Below are positions 19,967 to 28,997 of a stretch of DNA of 64,000 nt, piece after piece. How positions within the stretch are numbered: the first letter of the stretch is position 1; each line of letters starts with the position of its first letter. The position numbers were made by a program, and so were the translations under genes. The DNA lies in contig NZ_JAMOHV010000005.1 of assembly GCF_024448505.1 (NCBI RefSeq), positions 186,001 through 250,000 of the forward strand, given 5' to 3'. The notes below the pieces were generated by a model, which was not told the origin of the DNA, ran no database searches, and saw only the letters and a list, made by a program, of their open reading frames with translations. The DNA is from Stutzerimonas degradans (GTDB lineage Bacteria > Pseudomonadota > Gammaproteobacteria > Pseudomonadales > Pseudomonadaceae).

Positions 19967-19969
19967 CGT

Positions 19970-20272
19970 ATGGGGGCTCTGACGAAAGCTGAAATGGCGG
20001 AACGTCTATACGAAGAGCTAGGCTTGAATAAGCGTGAAGCCAAGGAGTTGGTCGAGCTTTTTTTCGAAGAAATTCGTCAGGCGCTGGAACATAACGAGCA
20101 GGTGAAATTGTCAGGGTTTGGCAATTTCGACCTGCGCGATAAGCGCCAGCGCCCTGGTCGTAACCCGAAGACAGGCGAAGAAATTCCGATCACGGCGCGC
20201 CGCGTCGTAACTTTCCGTCCAGGGCAAAAACTCAAAGCCAGAGTCGAGGCCTATGCTGGAACCAAGTCATAA
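19970..20272 (+). CDS. ihfA: Integration host factor subunit alpha
   Basis: A 100-residue HU/IHF-family protein: [20 protein letters not shown], the [23 protein letters not shown] beta-arm and a C-terminal helix. It forms a heterodimer with IHF-beta and bends DNA. It is coupled to pheT (three-base gap) and overlaps the next gene by 20 bases. IHF is a usual cofactor of tyrosine integrases, and this copy lies next to the island's attachment tRNA. Confidence 0.96.
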   Translation: MGALTKAEMAERLYEELGLNKREAKELVELFFEEIRQALEHNEQVKLSGFGNFDLRDKRQRPGRNPKTGEEIPITARRVVTFRPGQKLKARVEAYAGTKS

Positions 20273-20609
20273 CGACGAACTGCCCGTCATCCCTGGCAAG
20301 CGCTATTTCACTATCGGTGAGGTCAGTGAGCTTTGCGCGGTGAAACCCCATGTACTGCGTTACTGGGAGCAAGAGTTTCCACAGCTCAACCCTGTGAAGA
20401 GAAGAGGCAATCGGCGGTACTATCAGCGACAGGATGTGTTGATGATCCGTCAGATTCGTGCACTCCTTTACGAGCAGGGATTCACTATTGGTGGAGCTAG
20501 GCTGCGCTTGTCAGGTGATGAGGCGCGCGAAGACACCACGCAATACAAGCAACTGATTCGCCAGATGATCTGCGAGTTGGAGGAAGTACTACAAGTTCTG
20601 CGTAAGTAG
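20253..20609 (+). CDS. MerR-family transcriptional regulator
   Basis: A 118-residue protein with the MerR winged-helix domain: [26 protein letters not shown] and [20 protein letters not shown], then a short dimerisation helix. No effector-binding domain or metal cysteines are visible. It is the small MerR gene that commonly follows ihfA in pseudomonads. Function unknown. The start lies inside ihfA. Confidence 0.9.
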   Translation: MLEPSHNDELPVIPGKRYFTIGEVSELCAVKPHVLRYWEQEFPQLNPVKRRGNRRYYQRQDVLMIRQIRALLYEQGFTIGGARLRLSGDEAREDTTQYKQLIRQMICELEEVLQVLRK

Positions 20610-20638
20610 AGCAGGGCAAAGCCAACGGAAGAAAAACC

Positions 20639-20667
20639 TTCACATTTTCAGTCGCTTAATGTATAAT
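20639..20667 (+). promoter_or_regulatory. Sigma-70 promoter of tRNA-Pro(GGG)
   Basis: TTCACA (-35) and a consensus TATAAT (-10) are 17 bases apart, 31 bases before the tRNA 5' end. Confidence 0.8.
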
Positions 20668-20698
20668 TTCGTCCGTCTTCAGCTTTCACAGAAGACTA

Positions 20699-20775
<77 letters not shown>

Positions 20776-20787
20776 AAAATCCTCAAG

Positions 20788-20821
20788 AAATCCAGTCACT
20801 TAGCGGTGACTGGATTTTTTT
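20788..20821 (+). terminator. Intrinsic terminator of tRNA-Pro(GGG)
   Basis: AATCCAGTCAC, loop TTAGCG, GTGACTGGATT and a T run, 12 bases after the tRNA. A near copy, with one G-T pair in the stem, lies in attR (62768-62802), so the insertion kept a terminator on both sides. Confidence 0.9.
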
Positions 20822-20864
20822 ATGCCCGCTATTTATTGCCGCAGGTTAAGATTTTGCTCATGCT

Positions 20865-20885
20865 GGTCACCGTTGGGTCACCGTT
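20865..20885 (+). repeat. Left tandem GGTCACCGTT pair, candidate integrase arm sites
   Basis: GGTCACCGTT occurs at 20865-20874 and 20876-20885, an 11-base period. The same pair with the same period and orientation occurs at 62560-62580, beside the integrase start. Matched short repeats just inside both ends of an element fit arm-type integrase or excisionase binding sites. Confidence 0.6.
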
Positions 20886-20902
20886 AGCTAAATGTTAGGT
20901 AC

Positions 20903-20992
20903 TCGCTTACGGTAGTCTTGAAGAGTAGAGCTGGGGCGAAACCGCAGTAAGTAGAGCGGAAATGGTAAGCGATCCCTTACGGATACTCTTGA
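20903..20992 (+). promoter_or_regulatory. Repeat cluster upstream of pglW, candidate operator
   Basis: TCGCTTAC (20903-20910) and GTAAGCGA (20965-20972) are a perfect inverted pair. CTTACGG-TA-TCTTGA-type sequence occurs at 20906-20921 and again, slightly changed, at 20976-20992. AGTAGAGC also occurs twice between them. This is the only upstream region of the BREX operon, so a repressor site is plausible. The regulator is not identified. Confidence 0.4.
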
Positions 20993-21030
20993 CCTTCCCA
21001 ACGTCAGCCGATTAACAAGGATGGCCATTG

Positions 21031-24000
21031 ATGGACAAACTCTGGAAGCAGATCACCCAATCCGATTACACATGGGAGCGGGAAGCGCTGGAGTTTGCCA
21101 AGCAGCTGCTCCCTGACCACGATCCTTATCGTGCGTGGGCCAATTTTGAGTTCATTGCCCAAGACGGCTCCATCAACGAAGTTGATCTCATGGTGCTCAC
21201 CCCCAAGGGGATGTACCTCATTGAGATCAAATCCCATCCTGGAACCATTAGTGGTGACGCTGCCAACTGGGTTTGGGAAAGACCTTTGCCTAAGGGTGGG
21301 CAGAAGATCTTCGATAATCCGCGCTTGCTTGCTCGGCGCAAAGCGCAAAAGCTGGCGTCTCTGCTTAAGCTGCAGCCTTCATTTCATCGAAGCAAGGAAA
21401 CCGTGCCTTTTATTGATGCTTTGGTGTTCCTCTCTGCAGAGGACCTGGTCATCAAGCTGGAAGGTAATGCGCGCCAAGGTGTGGTCAATCGGCAAGAGCT
21501 GCTCCGCGAAATCACCCTAATCGATGAGAACTGGAGGCATCGGCAGATTACCGCTTATGCAGCCAAAGTCATCTCACGCGCTGTAGAGGAAGCGGGCATT
21601 AAAGAGTCCGTGCGCATGCGTCGTGTGGGCAGCTATGAGCTTCAGAGCCTACTCGACGAATCCGATACCTATCAGGATTGGCTCGCCTTGCACCCGGATC
21701 TTGGAGCGCAGCGCAAGGTTCGTATTTATCTGACCCAGGGTAAGCCGCAGGAAGAGGTTTCTCGGCTCGAAAAAGCGGCCAAGCTTGAGTTCCGCCTGCT
21801 TGAGGGTATTGAGCATCCAGGAATCCTGCGAGCGCACGAATTTCAGAATCACGACAGCGGCCCCGCACTGGTCTATGAGCATGATCCCAAGGCATTTCGT
21901 CTTGACCATCTTCTCATGCATCTGGGTAAGGATCGGCGCCTGGATACCGTTCAGGCCACCTACCTGCTTCGTCTAATTGCTGAGGCTGTGCAGTATGCGC
22001 ATGGGCAAAAGCTTTATCACCGTGGCCTGAGCCCTCAGTGCATCTGGGTCAGGCCTCTGGGCGAAGAGAAGTACAGTGTCAAAATCAGCAACTGGGCCAC
22101 TGCCGAGCGGATATTTGAGAGTGAGTCGCGCAATATCAGCGCGCTGACCCGTTTGAGTAACCTCGTGCATGAAGAGGCAGGGCCTTATGTCGCGCTGGAA
22201 GCGCACACTGGCGCTGCAGACGGCGTGCACTTAGATGTTTTCTCCCTGGGTGCGATCGCCTACCACTTATTTACAGGCAAAAAGCCCGCGCAAACCGACA
22301 TCGAGTTACTGGACAAGCTCCGCAGAGGCAGCGGTCTGCAGGTTACCGATGAGATCAACGGTGCAAGCGAGGCTATGCAGTACCTGGTGCAATACGCCAC
22401 GCACCCTGATGTCGGCAGCCGCTTGGAATCGGTCAGTGAGTTCATCAAACGGCTGGATGACCTTGAAGATGAGGTTAGCCAGCCGAACACGCTTCGATCT
22501 AACCCAACTGAAGCCCGTAAAGGTGACTTCCTGCCGGGAGGCTTCCAGGTTGTTCAGCCACTTGGCAAAGGTGCGTGCTCAGTCGTATTCCTGGTCGATT
22601 ACCAGGGGCAGTCTCGCGTTCTAAAGATCGCTTCGACACCTGACCACAATAGCCGTCTTACGAAAGAAGGCGAGGTGCTGTCCAGGTTGCGTCACCAGGC
22701 CATTGTTCCTTACTACAAAACCCTAGATATCGTTGGCCATACCGCTCTGCTACTCGACTACGCGACCGAGGGCACCCTGGCACAGCGCCTCCGCCATGTC
22801 GGCGCTGTGCAGCTGGAGTTGCTTGAGCGCTTCGGTGACGACTTGCTCAGTGCGGTTGTGCATCTAGAGAACCAGGCGTTAGTGCATCGTGATATCAAGC
22901 CGGAGAACATCGGCTTGGTGATGCAAGGCAGCGTCCTTCACCTCATGCTTTTTGACTTCTCCCTGTCCAGTGTCGGTGCTGACAATATCAGTGCCGGCAC
23001 TCTGGCCTACATGGATCCGTTCATCCGTGATCCTGGCCGCCGTCGTTGGGACGACCATGCAGAGCGTTTCTCTGTTGCGCTGACCCTTTACGAGATGGCT
23101 GCAGGGGCTTTGCCCGGGTGGACGTCCTCTGAAGGGCTGCCACATCAACTCGAAGGTGAGCTGGAGGTTGATCGAACCGTCTTCGATCCGAGCATTCGCG
23201 ACCGCATGGTTGAGTTCTTCAAACGGGCCTTGGTTCGTGATGTGCGCAAGCGCTTTGCCAGTGCCGGCGAGATGCTGCGTGAGTGGCGCAAGACATTCCA
23301 TGATGCGCGCAGTGAGTCTCTGCACACGACCCAGCAGCCACAGGAGCGTACGTGCCCCATCAGCGAGGCTCAGTTGGATACGCAGATCGGCCTGTTGGCT
23401 CTGAGCCCACAAGCGCTGGATACCCTCAGTCGTCGGAATATCAATAGCGTTGCTGACCTCATCAAGCTGAACCGCTCCCGCGTCCGTGTCTGGACTGGGG
23501 TGGGGGTAAAGACCCGTAATGAGCTGTCCGATGTGATTGGTCAGCTTCAGGCGCGTCTTCTGGACGGTCAACAAGTTCAGCAATTGGATACCGGTGACAC
23601 CAGCGTTGTAAGTGTCGACCGTCTGTTCCAGCACGTTCTGCCGAAGTCCACTGATCAGACTCGGTTGAGCTTTCTTAACGAATACCTAGGTCGATTGGAC
23701 GAGGATGCGCCAAAGGGCTCTCACAACGTTCATTGGCCTACGCCGGCAGCCATCAGCGGCCACCTCGGCATTGAGACTCTGCTGGTGCGCGAGTTGGTCG
23801 ATAAGGTTCTGACCCAGTGGGGTAAGACCAAAGCGATTACGGACTTGAGAGAGGACATCGTCGGCCTGCTGGAAGATAACGGCGGTGTGATGACAGCGGT
23901 CGAAGTTGCTGACGCCATCCTACTTCGTCGCGGCTCGGTACAAGACAGCCCACTGCGTGAGCGCTGGGCCTATGCCGTTGTGCGGGCAGCCGTGGAAACG

Positions 24001-25212
24001 GAGTTGAGTAAGCAGGAGCCTCGTTGGCTTTTGCGTCGCTCCGGTAACCGCTTCCTGATTGCCGATAATCGCCAGGGGCGAGGGGAGGAACTGGCCGATT
24101 ACGCTTGCGACCTGGGCAGCCTGGCAGATGAGTGTGCTCGCCAGCTGCCACTGCTGGCTCCCGTTCGTACGCTGGAGAAGATCCGTGCTGTGCCAGCGCC
24201 AGAATCATTTGCAGGTCTGAGCAACCACCGACTTCTGCGTTTGGCTGCAGCTGCATCCGAGAGTGCAGCGCTATCCAGCCGTGTGGAATTCTATCCGCGA
24301 GGGATGCCCTCCAAGCTTGCTTTGGAGTTGGCCCAAGGCGCGCTATTGGGCAGCAAGGCGCTTACTGTCAAAGATATTCAGACCCGAGTAGCCGGCCGCT
24401 ATCCCGCAGCACAGGAGCTACCTGGCCGCCCTGAGCTTGATGAGCTGGTGCGCTCCCTGGATATCGGTTTCCAGTGGAATGGCAGCTTTGAGTTTGCCAA
24501 CGGCGATAGGGGGGGGTACTGCCTGCCAAGCGCAGGGATGACCAGCTTCGCGTCAGCTGGGTCTACTCACTACAGCCAGACTCAACAAGGCGAAGACGAC
24601 ACCACCACAATCAAGTCGGTTAAAGAACTGGGTTTGATGCTGGAGAAGGCAGTGACTGCCTCTCACTTCCTCGCGCTAACCGTCCGGCCGCGTCAGTGGT
24701 GGCAAGCGCAGGAAAAACTCTGCCGAGACTATCCGTTTAAGCTCATCAGCTTTGATGAGCTACTCCTTCGCCATGTACAGGCTGTATGCGCCAGCATGCC
24801 CAAAGCGCCGGACTGGCAGGTGGTGCTCAAAGCAGACGCCTGTGAGCACAGTTCTCGTGATTGGCAGAACCTGCAGCGTCTGGTGCAGCGTGCGTTACCG
24901 GGCATGGCTGAGGAGATTCTGCAGGCCGGTCAACCAGTGCTTCTGACGGAGCCAGGGCTGCTGGCGCGATATGAGCTGGTGACAACATGGCTGAATGATC
25001 TGCGCCAACAGTTGATGAACGTTAGCGGTCGCAGTGGCATTGCGTTGCCTGGGTTGGTTCTGCTCATCGCCGTGGATGCGCAGCGTTCCGCGGCCATGAT
25101 CGATGACGTATTGGTGCCTACAGGCGCCGGTAGCAAAGAGTTTGCCCATATTCCCAGTAGCTGGCTGGGCGATGCTCAGCTACTACCTGAGGCAGTTAAA
25201 ACCACTGCCTAA
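21031..25212 (+). CDS. pglW: BREX type 2 NERD/serine-threonine kinase PglW
   Basis: A 1393-residue protein. A NERD nuclease-like domain comes first, with the D and ExK residues in EVDLMVLTPKGMYLIEIKSH (about residues 50-70). A degenerate kinase fold follows (about 230-480; HRGLSPQ for HRD and SNWAT for DFG), then an active-looking kinase (about 505-745; LGKGACSVVF, HRDIKPEN, DFSLS). Next is a helix-hairpin-helix segment like the RNA polymerase alpha C-terminal domain (about 790-835), then a long helical tail. In phage growth limitation, PglW is the kinase component. Start: ATG 21031 after AAGGA; TTG 21028 is the alternative. First gene of the BREX operon. Confidence 0.9.
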   Translation: MDKLWKQITQSDYTWEREALEFAKQLLPDHDPYRAWANFEFIAQDGSINEVDLMVLTPKGMYLIEIKSHPGTISGDAANWVWERPLPKGGQKIFDNPRLLARRKAQKLASLLKLQPSFHRSKETVPFIDALVFLSAEDLVIKLEGNARQGVVNRQELLREITLIDENWRHRQITAYAAKVISRAVEEAGIKESVRMRRVGSYELQSLLDESDTYQDWLALHPDLGAQRKVRIYLTQGKPQEEVSRLEKAAKLEFRLLEGIEHPGILRAHEFQNHDSGPALVYEHDPKAFRLDHLLMHLGKDRRLDTVQATYLLRLIAEAVQYAHGQKLYHRGLSPQCIWVRPLGEEKYSVKISNWATAERIFESESRNISALTRLSNLVHEEAGPYVALEAHTGAADGVHLDVFSLGAIAYHLFTGKKPAQTDIELLDKLRRGSGLQVTDEINGASEAMQYLVQYATHPDVGSRLESVSEFIKRLDDLEDEVSQPNTLRSNPTEARKGDFLPGGFQVVQPLGKGACSVVFLVDYQGQSRVLKIASTPDHNSRLTKEGEVLSRLRHQAIVPYYKTLDIVGHTALLLDYATEGTLAQRLRHVGAVQLELLERFGDDLLSAVVHLENQALVHRDIKPENIGLVMQGSVLHLMLFDFSLSSVGADNISAGTLAYMDPFIRDPGRRRWDDHAERFSVALTLYEMAAGALPGWTSSEGLPHQLEGELEVDRTVFDPSIRDRMVEFFKRALVRDVRKRFASAGEMLREWRKTFHDARSESLHTTQQPQERTCPISEAQLDTQIGLLALSPQALDTLSRRNINSVADLIKLNRSRVRVWTGVGVKTRNELSDVIGQLQARLLDGQQVQQLDTGDTSVVSVDRLFQHVLPKSTDQTRLSFLNEYLGRLDEDAPKGSHNVHWPTPAAISGHLGIETLLVRELVDKVLTQWGKTKAITDLREDIVGLLEDNGGVMTAVEVADAILLRRGSVQDSPLRERWAYAVVRAAVETELSKQEPRWLLRRSGNRFLIADNRQGRGEELADYACDLGSLADECARQLPLLAPVRTLEKIRAVPAPESFAGLSNHRLLRLAAAASESAALSSRVEFYPRGMPSKLALELAQGALLGSKALTVKDIQTRVAGRYPAAQELPGRPELDELVRSLDIGFQWNGSFEFANGDRGGYCLPSAGMTSFASAGSTHYSQTQQGEDDTTTIKSVKELGLMLEKAVTASHFLALTVRPRQWWQAQEKLCRDYPFKLISFDELLLRHVQAVCASMPKAPDWQVVLKADACEHSSRDWQNLQRLVQRALPGMAEEILQAGQPVLLTEPGLLARYELVTTWLNDLRQQLMNVSGRSGIALPGLVLLIAVDAQRSAAMIDDVLVPTGAGSKEFAHIPSSWLGDAQLLPEAVKTTA

Positions 25213-25273
25213 TAAAAATTGATAGCAGACCCAGTGCCAGCAGGTATTGGGCCACATGCACAAGGATTTACCT

Positions 25274-28200
25274 GTGATTAATCGTGCCGATCTTCTGAAA
25301 AACCTGCAGTCCCTGTTACCGCATATTGAGAAGGACATCCTCGCCTACAGCGAGTCCAGCGTGGAGCTCAGTGAACATTTGCAGAGCGAATATCGCGCGG
25401 CGGTTGAGGCTGAACGCACCGCCGAGCACTTCGTTTCCTGGCGTGAAGCGCAAATAACCCAGGCCGCAGTGGCCTGGGTTTTGACCTGTGTGTTTGTGCG
25501 TTTTCTTGAAGACAACGGCTTACTGAACGAGCCAGTTTTGGCTGGCCCGGTGAGTGATGCGCAGGGGCGTAATGCCTTGCAGCAGGCTAAAGAACGCATG
25601 GTGGCTTACTTCAATGAGAACCCCACCTTTGAAGAGCGCCACTACCTGCTGGATCTATTCGCGGAGCTGGAAAAATATCCGGTGATCGCAGAGCTTTTGG
25701 ATCATCGCCATAACCCTCTTTGGCAGATTCCGATTTCGGCTGATGGTGCCAAACGTCTGATCGACTTCTTCCAGAAGATCGATGCAGACAGCGGTGAGAT
25801 CCTCCACGACTTTACCGACCGGGAATGGGATACCCGCTTCCTTGGCGACCTCTATCAGGATCTTTCTGAATCCGTGCGCAAGCGTTATGCGCTGCTGCAA
25901 ACCCCGGAATTCGTTGAGAGCTTTATTCTCGATTACACCCTGGAGCCGGCGATTCAGACTTTCGGTCTGCCGGGGCTGCGCCTAATCGATCCTACATGCG
26001 GTTCAGGGCACTTTCTGCTGACGACCTTCGAGCGGGTTTTCAATCAGTGGTTGAAGCGCGAGCCAGGAACTAATACCCGTGAGCTGGCACAGCGAGCGCT
26101 TAACGTAGTGCATGGCACCGATATCAACCCTTATGCCATAGCTATTTGTAGATTTCGTCTATTGATTGCTGCCATGAAGGCTGCAGGCAGTACCAAGATC
26201 AAGGGTGCGCCCGACTTTCATTTCAATCTGGCCTGTGGTGATTCACTGTTGCATGGCCGTCGATTTGAGTGGCAGGGGCAGGGTATCCAGGCTGGTTTGC
26301 TGGATGAGGAAAAGAAGCACGTATACGAAGTTGAAGATTCTGGAAGGCTAAATAAGATTCTCGGGCAGCGTTATCACGTAGTTGTGGGTAACCCGCCGTA
26401 CATCACGGTGAAAGATAAAGCGCTGAATCAAGCGTACCGTGACAGATACCCAACCTGTCATCGTAAATATTCTCTGGGCGTTCCGTTTACTGAGCGTTTC
26501 TTCGACTTGGCAATTTCGACGGAAAGTAATCGACCTGCTGGGTTCATAGGGTTGATTACTGCCAATAGCTTCATGAAGCGTGAGTTTGGTAAGAAATTAA
26601 TTGAGGATTATCTTCCGCGCAAAGATTTGACTCATGTGATAGATACTTCAGTGGCTTATATCCCTGGTCATGGAACGCCTACTGTGGTCTTGTTTGGTAG
26701 GAACCAGTTGCCAAAATCGGATTGTGTTCGTGCGGTTTTGGGCATTAGAGGGGAGACGGAGGTTCCTGAAAATCCCGCTCTAGCAAAAGTTTGGTCTTCC
26801 ATAGTGGGTTTGTTGCCTTTCGGTGGTTCTGAAAACGAATATGTTAGTGTTGTGGATCAGGATAGATCTTCTTTTAGTTGCCATCCATGGAGTGTGGGCG
26901 GTGGTGGAGCATCAGATTTAAAAGAGTTGCTTGAGGATGAGAAGGAGCTTTTGAGTTCCAGGATAGATGTCATTGGATTTGGCGCAATTCTTGGCGAGGA
27001 TGAAGCATTTGTTTTGCCCAAGGGGCGCGTTGGGGAAATTTTAACCTCTTCAGAGCGCCGTCCAATGGTTGATGGGGAAAAAGTCAGAAATTGGATGATT
27101 GAGCCTGCTTCTGAAGTCCTGTTTCCATATGACTCGAATATGGATTTCGATATTTCTCCTTCTCAGTATAAGTATCTTTGGCCTCTTCGTAGTTTGTTGT
27201 GGTTGCGAAATACATTTGGTGATAAAACATTTAAAGAGGCGGGTCGGCATTTTGCTGAATACCATCAAATACCTAGGGATCGAAATAAGGATCCTCTGAG
27301 TATTTGTTATGGTGAGGTTGCTACTCATAATCACTTTGCTTTTGATCGGGAGGGTAAGATTTTCAATCGTACGGCTCCTGTAATAAAGCTGCGTTCCGAT
27401 GCTGCTGAGAATGATTATCTCGATATTTTTGGTTTTTTGAATAGCTCTGTTGCGTGTTTTTGGATGAAGCAGGTTTTTTATCCAAAAGGCGGAGATCACG
27501 TTGGGGGTGAAGGTGCTCGTGTCAGAAAAACTCTCTGGGATGAACGTTATCAGCTAGCTGGTACAGGAATGAAAAAATTCCCTATTGCCAAGGATCTCGG
27601 TCGCAACGTTTTGCGAATTGTCGAGAAAATAGAGCTCGTATCTCGTGAGATGTCTGAGTTGCGGCCAAGCAAGATTATTGGTTTAAAGTCTGCGGTAGGT
27701 TTGGAGAGTGCCCTTCACTCTGCGGCGCTAAGATATAAGGATTGTGAATATAAGCTTGTTGCCCTTCAGGAAGAGTTGGATTGGTGTGTATACAGTCTCT
27801 ATGGGCTGACCGACTCTGGCTATTGCTATGATGGTGATCTGCCGGCGGTCCGTATGGGGCAGCGAGCATTCGAAATTAAGATGGCTAAAGACCTTAGGGT
27901 GGAAGGGGAGGGAGAGAGTAATCTGATTTGGTTTGAACGTCACGGTTATAAGCCTTGTCCTGAAATACCATCTGATTTTCCTAGGGATTATAAAGAGCTT
28001 ATCAAGCTTCGGTTGGAGGCTATGGATGTTAATCCCTGGATAAAAATCCTTGAACGCCCTGAGTATAAAAGGCGTTGGATGGAAATTAACTGGGGAGAGA
28101 TGCTGAAAGCTGCTCTGAAAGAGTTTGTTCTAGGTCGTCTTGAGGAAATGTGTGGTTCTGCTCAATTGCAGACTTGTGCTCAGCTGGCAGATAGATTACG

Positions 28201-28981
28201 TGCTGATAATGGTGCGTTTGAGATTTTGAAAGCTTGTAGTGGTGAGGGTTTTCTGGATGTGCAGGAGTTTGTAATTCAGCTGATTTCTGAAAATAATGTT
28301 CCACAAATTGCTTGTGAACGACTAAAGCATACTGCGATGCCCAAGTTTCGCGCTTGGCAAGATATATGGGCGATGCAGCATGATGAGGATGTTATTGATA
28401 TCAAATATGGTGTTGGTCGGCCTCTGTCGGGAGAAGATGCTCGGGATCCTGAAAAGAAAAATAAGTACGATTTAGCCTTGACTAAAGCCAGGCTGGAGAA
28501 AGCTGAAAAAGTTGGCGAAATCCCTTTGCCTCCTCAGTATAAGTCAGCTGACTTTCGTAAGCCTTCTTACTGGAGCCTGCGCGGTAAGCTTGATGTTCCC
28601 AAAGAGCGTTTCTTCTCGCTGCCTGGTTGCGAGAAAGGCGGAGATACCACACTGGTCATCGGCTGGGCCGGTTTGAACCATTTGCAACGAGCTCAGGCCA
28701 TTGCCGCTTGGTATCTGGATCGCAAAGAGGGTGAGGGCTGGGAAGCAGAGCGCCTTATGCCAATGCTGGTGGCGCTGGATGAGCTGATCCCTTGGTTGAA
28801 ACAATGGCACAACGAAGTGGATGCTGAGTTCGGTGCTCGCATGGGCGACTACTACGAAGGCTTCCTCCTCGAAGAACTGCGTAATCTGGAAATCACTCGG
28901 GCCGACCTTTTGAGCTGGCAGCCGGCTGCAGTCGCTGGAAAACGTGGCGGTCGTAAAAAGAAAGTGGCCGAGCAGAACTGA
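25274..28981 (+). CDS. pglX: BREX type 2 adenine-specific DNA methyltransferase PglX
   Basis: About 1235 residues. The SAM-binding motif DPTCGSGHFLL (about residue 238) and catalytic NPPY in VVGNPPYITV (about residue 372) mark an N6-adenine methyltransferase, expected to mark host DNA as self. I start it at GTG 25274 (VINRADLLKN) because AAGGA lies seven bases upstream and the family begins this way; ATG 25256 and TTG 25247 are possible but lack a good site. The part from about 26340 to 28590, which covers the target-recognition region, is clearly more AT-rich than both ends of the gene, suggesting a swapped specificity region. Confidence 0.92.
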   Translation: MINRADLLKNLQSLLPHIEKDILAYSESSVELSEHLQSEYRAAVEAERTAEHFVSWREAQITQAAVAWVLTCVFVRFLEDNGLLNEPVLAGPVSDAQGRNALQQAKERMVAYFNENPTFEERHYLLDLFAELEKYPVIAELLDHRHNPLWQIPISADGAKRLIDFFQKIDADSGEILHDFTDREWDTRFLGDLYQDLSESVRKRYALLQTPEFVESFILDYTLEPAIQTFGLPGLRLIDPTCGSGHFLLTTFERVFNQWLKREPGTNTRELAQRALNVVHGTDINPYAIAICRFRLLIAAMKAAGSTKIKGAPDFHFNLACGDSLLHGRRFEWQGQGIQAGLLDEEKKHVYEVEDSGRLNKILGQRYHVVVGNPPYITVKDKALNQAYRDRYPTCHRKYSLGVPFTERFFDLAISTESNRPAGFIGLITANSFMKREFGKKLIEDYLPRKDLTHVIDTSVAYIPGHGTPTVVLFGRNQLPKSDCVRAVLGIRGETEVPENPALAKVWSSIVGLLPFGGSENEYVSVVDQDRSSFSCHPWSVGGGGASDLKELLEDEKELLSSRIDVIGFGAILGEDEAFVLPKGRVGEILTSSERRPMVDGEKVRNWMIEPASEVLFPYDSNMDFDISPSQYKYLWPLRSLLWLRNTFGDKTFKEAGRHFAEYHQIPRDRNKDPLSICYGEVATHNHFAFDREGKIFNRTAPVIKLRSDAAENDYLDIFGFLNSSVACFWMKQVFYPKGGDHVGGEGARVRKTLWDERYQLAGTGMKKFPIAKDLGRNVLRIVEKIELVSREMSELRPSKIIGLKSAVGLESALHSAALRYKDCEYKLVALQEELDWCVYSLYGLTDSGYCYDGDLPAVRMGQRAFEIKMAKDLRVEGEGESNLIWFERHGYKPCPEIPSDFPRDYKELIKLRLEAMDVNPWIKILERPEYKRRWMEINWGEMLKAALKEFVLGRLEEMCGSAQLQTCAQLADRLRADNGAFEILKACSGEGFLDVQEFVIQLISENNVPQIACERLKHTAMPKFRAWQDIWAMQHDEDVIDIKYGVGRPLSGEDARDPEKKNKYDLALTKARLEKAEKVGEIPLPPQYKSADFRKPSYWSLRGKLDVPKERFFSLPGCEKGGDTTLVIGWAGLNHLQRAQAIAAWYLDRKEGEGWEAERLMPMLVALDELIPWLKQWHNEVDAEFGARMGDYYEGFLLEELRNLEITRADLLSWQPAAVAGKRGGRKKKVAEQN

Positions 28982-28997
28982 TTCTGGGGTTTGACGC

